From: Pseudomonadales bacterium
Lineage (GTDB): Bacteria > Pseudomonadota > Gammaproteobacteria > Pseudomonadales > Azotimanducaceae
Length of the DNA: 64,000 nucleotides
Assembly (NCBI GenBank): GCA_011525295.1
Contig: WTGV01000059.1
Location: 1-64,000 of the forward strand
Direction of reading: 5' to 3'
This document shows positions 62,939 to 64,000 of the stretch, in pieces. The notes below the pieces were generated by a model. The model was not told the origin of the DNA. It did no database searches and saw only the letters and a program-made list of their open reading frames with translations. Position numbers and translations under genes: made by a program. Every line of letters starts with the position of its first letter. Position 1 is the first letter of the stretch.

Positions 62939-64000
62939 GCATACCGCCCAACTCTGAGCATCGCGCTAAGGTTGGGATCGCTTTACCTGGGTTCATATTT
63001 CGGTTGACATCGAACACATTGCGAATGCGGTGAAACTGTTCAATTTCAGGAAGTGAAAATTGCGAACACATTTGATCAATTTTTTCCACACCAACACCGT
63101 GTTCACCTGTGATCGTACCGCCCACGCGAATGCAATGTTCAAGAATCTCCGCCCCAAATTGCTCGGCTCCCTCGCGTTGATTCTTGTCAGACGCATCGTA
63201 GAGAATCAGCGGGTGTAGATTTCCGTCGCCAGCATGGAAAACATTCATGACACCGAGGTTATAACGTTCAGACATACCGGTGATAGCCTTTAGTACTGGT
63301 CCAATCTGATATCGTGGAATTGAACCGTCCATGCAGTAGAAGTCTGATGCCATGCGCCCCGCGGCTGGAAACGCAACTTTGCGTCCTAACCAAAGTCGTT
63401 CACATTGCTCTGGATCCGTCGCAAGTTCGATGACCGAAGCGTCATATTGTTTCATAACTTCCGCGACTTTGTCAGTTGCGCTAGTTACTTCCTCCTCAGT
63501 CCCGTCCAGCTCACATAAGAGTACTGCTTTCGCATCTTTAGGATAACCGACTTCCGCAAACTCCTCCGCGGCACGAACTGCAAGTTCGTCCATCATCTCG
63601 AGACCACCGGGAATCACTCCCGCTGCAATGATGCCAGCAACACAATTACCTGCAATTTCTACATCATCAAACCCGCCCAGCAGAACATGCCTAACGGGAG
63701 GAATCGGTAGCAATTTAACTGTAATTTCTGTAACCACGCCGAGCATGCCTTCAGAACCCACAATCAGCGCTAAGAAGTCATAACCTTCCCAATCATAAGT
63801 TTTGCCGCCAAGCACTAATTCATCACCTTCGATTGTGAGAACTGTCAGTCCAACGACGTTGTGCAATGTCAGACCGTATTTGAGACAGTGCACACCGCCT
63901 GCATTTTCAGCGACATTTCCTCCTATGCTACACGCAATCTGCGAAGAAGGATCAGGCGCGTAAAACAATCCGTGTTCCTTAGCTACCTCCGATATGCTTA
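62892..64000 (-). CDS. glcD: glycolate oxidase subunit GlcD, 5' end outside the window
   Basis: About 369 codons visible; the frame stays open to the window edge, and the missing part should be the first 120-130 residues of the usual ~490-500. FAD-linked oxidase: HGLFYAPDPSSQIACSIGGN, AENAGGVHCLKYGLTLHNV, GSEGMLGVVTEITVKLLPIP, MNVFHAGDGNLHPLILYD, GTITGEHGVGVEKIDQM and NMNPGKAIPTL. First gene of the glcDEF set, which oxidises glycolate to glyoxylate. Confidence 0.95.
   Translation of the reverse strand, partial: SISEVAKEHGLFYAPDPSSQIACSIGGNVAENAGGVHCLKYGLTLHNVVGLTVLTIEGDELVLGGKTYDWEGYDFLALIVGSEGMLGVVTEITVKLLPIPPVRHVLLGGFDDVEIAGNCVAGIIAAGVIPGGLEMMDELAVRAAEEFAEVGYPKDAKAVLLCELDGTEEEVTSATDKVAEVMKQYDASVIELATDPEQCERLWLGRKVAFPAAGRMASDFYCMDGSIPRYQIGPVLKAITGMSERYNLGVMNVFHAGDGNLHPLILYDASDKNQREGAEQFGAEILEHCIRVGGTITGEHGVGVEKIDQMCSQFSLPEIEQFHRIRNVFDVNRNMNPGKAIPTLARCSELGGMHVHKGQVPFPELSRF

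Noticed and set aside
1-64000. CRISPR arrays, transposase genes or insertion sequences
   Set aside because: No regular spaced repeats, no transposase motifs and no terminal inverted repeats with target duplications were seen.

Overview
The window reads as chromosomal DNA of a gammaproteobacterium, probably a free-living or host-associated aquatic lineage; I cannot name a genus. The lineage call rests on gene order: petABC followed by sspA-sspB, rplM-rpsI beside them, a divergent rsmI / lpoA ... dolP block, a division and cell-wall (dcw) cluster running rsmH to ftsZ followed at some distance by secA, yacG and a prepilin peptidase, and a glcDEF operon. Base composition looks intermediate and fairly even.

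There are two halves. About 1 to 21.4 kb is accessory DNA: short membrane or secreted genes of unknown function, a broken potassium-channel gene, the C-terminal half of a DNA methyltransferase starting just before its NPPF motif, an HNH endonuclease and a phage-like gene next to a G-rich degenerate repeat, a complete tail-to-tail type II restriction-modification pair (11.8-14.7 kb), and two giant paralogues (8.0-11.5 and 16.0-19.6 kb) flanking that pair. Each paralogue joins an ABC-2 type membrane domain, an M1-peptidase-like extracellular region without a visible zinc site, and a golvesin-like C-terminus. Two small membrane genes built from a repeated two-helix module follow. A tRNA-Thr(CGU) at 21.8 kb marks the edge of this region, its 3' end facing the accessory DNA.

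From 21.8 kb on the content is mostly core: prepilin peptidase, a lipoprotein, yacG, secA, dciA, a very long FnIII/cadherin-like surface protein with a C-terminal beta-barrel, then the minus-strand dcw operon read as rsmH-ftsL-ftsI-murE-mraY-murD-ftsW-murC-ftsQ-ftsA-ftsZ. This cluster has no murF, murG, murB, ddl, mraZ or lpxC, and the genes on either side of the missing ones abut or overlap. Next come a secreted repeat-like protein, a TonB-dependent receptor, rnpB (RNase P RNA), and a small protein that looks like the receptor's N-terminus on its own. The window ends with rsmI/lpoA/dolP, sspBA, the cytochrome bc1 genes, rpsI/rplM, a membrane-anchored DsbA-like protein carrying an apparently exact 339-bp in-frame duplication, and glcDEF, with glcD cut by the window edge.

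Points most worth a second look: the paired permease/M1-like/golvesin giants around the restriction system, the DsbA duplication, the reduced dcw cluster, the receptor-derived mini-protein, and the truncated methyltransferase. Functions are assigned from sequence motifs read by eye; no database search was run.
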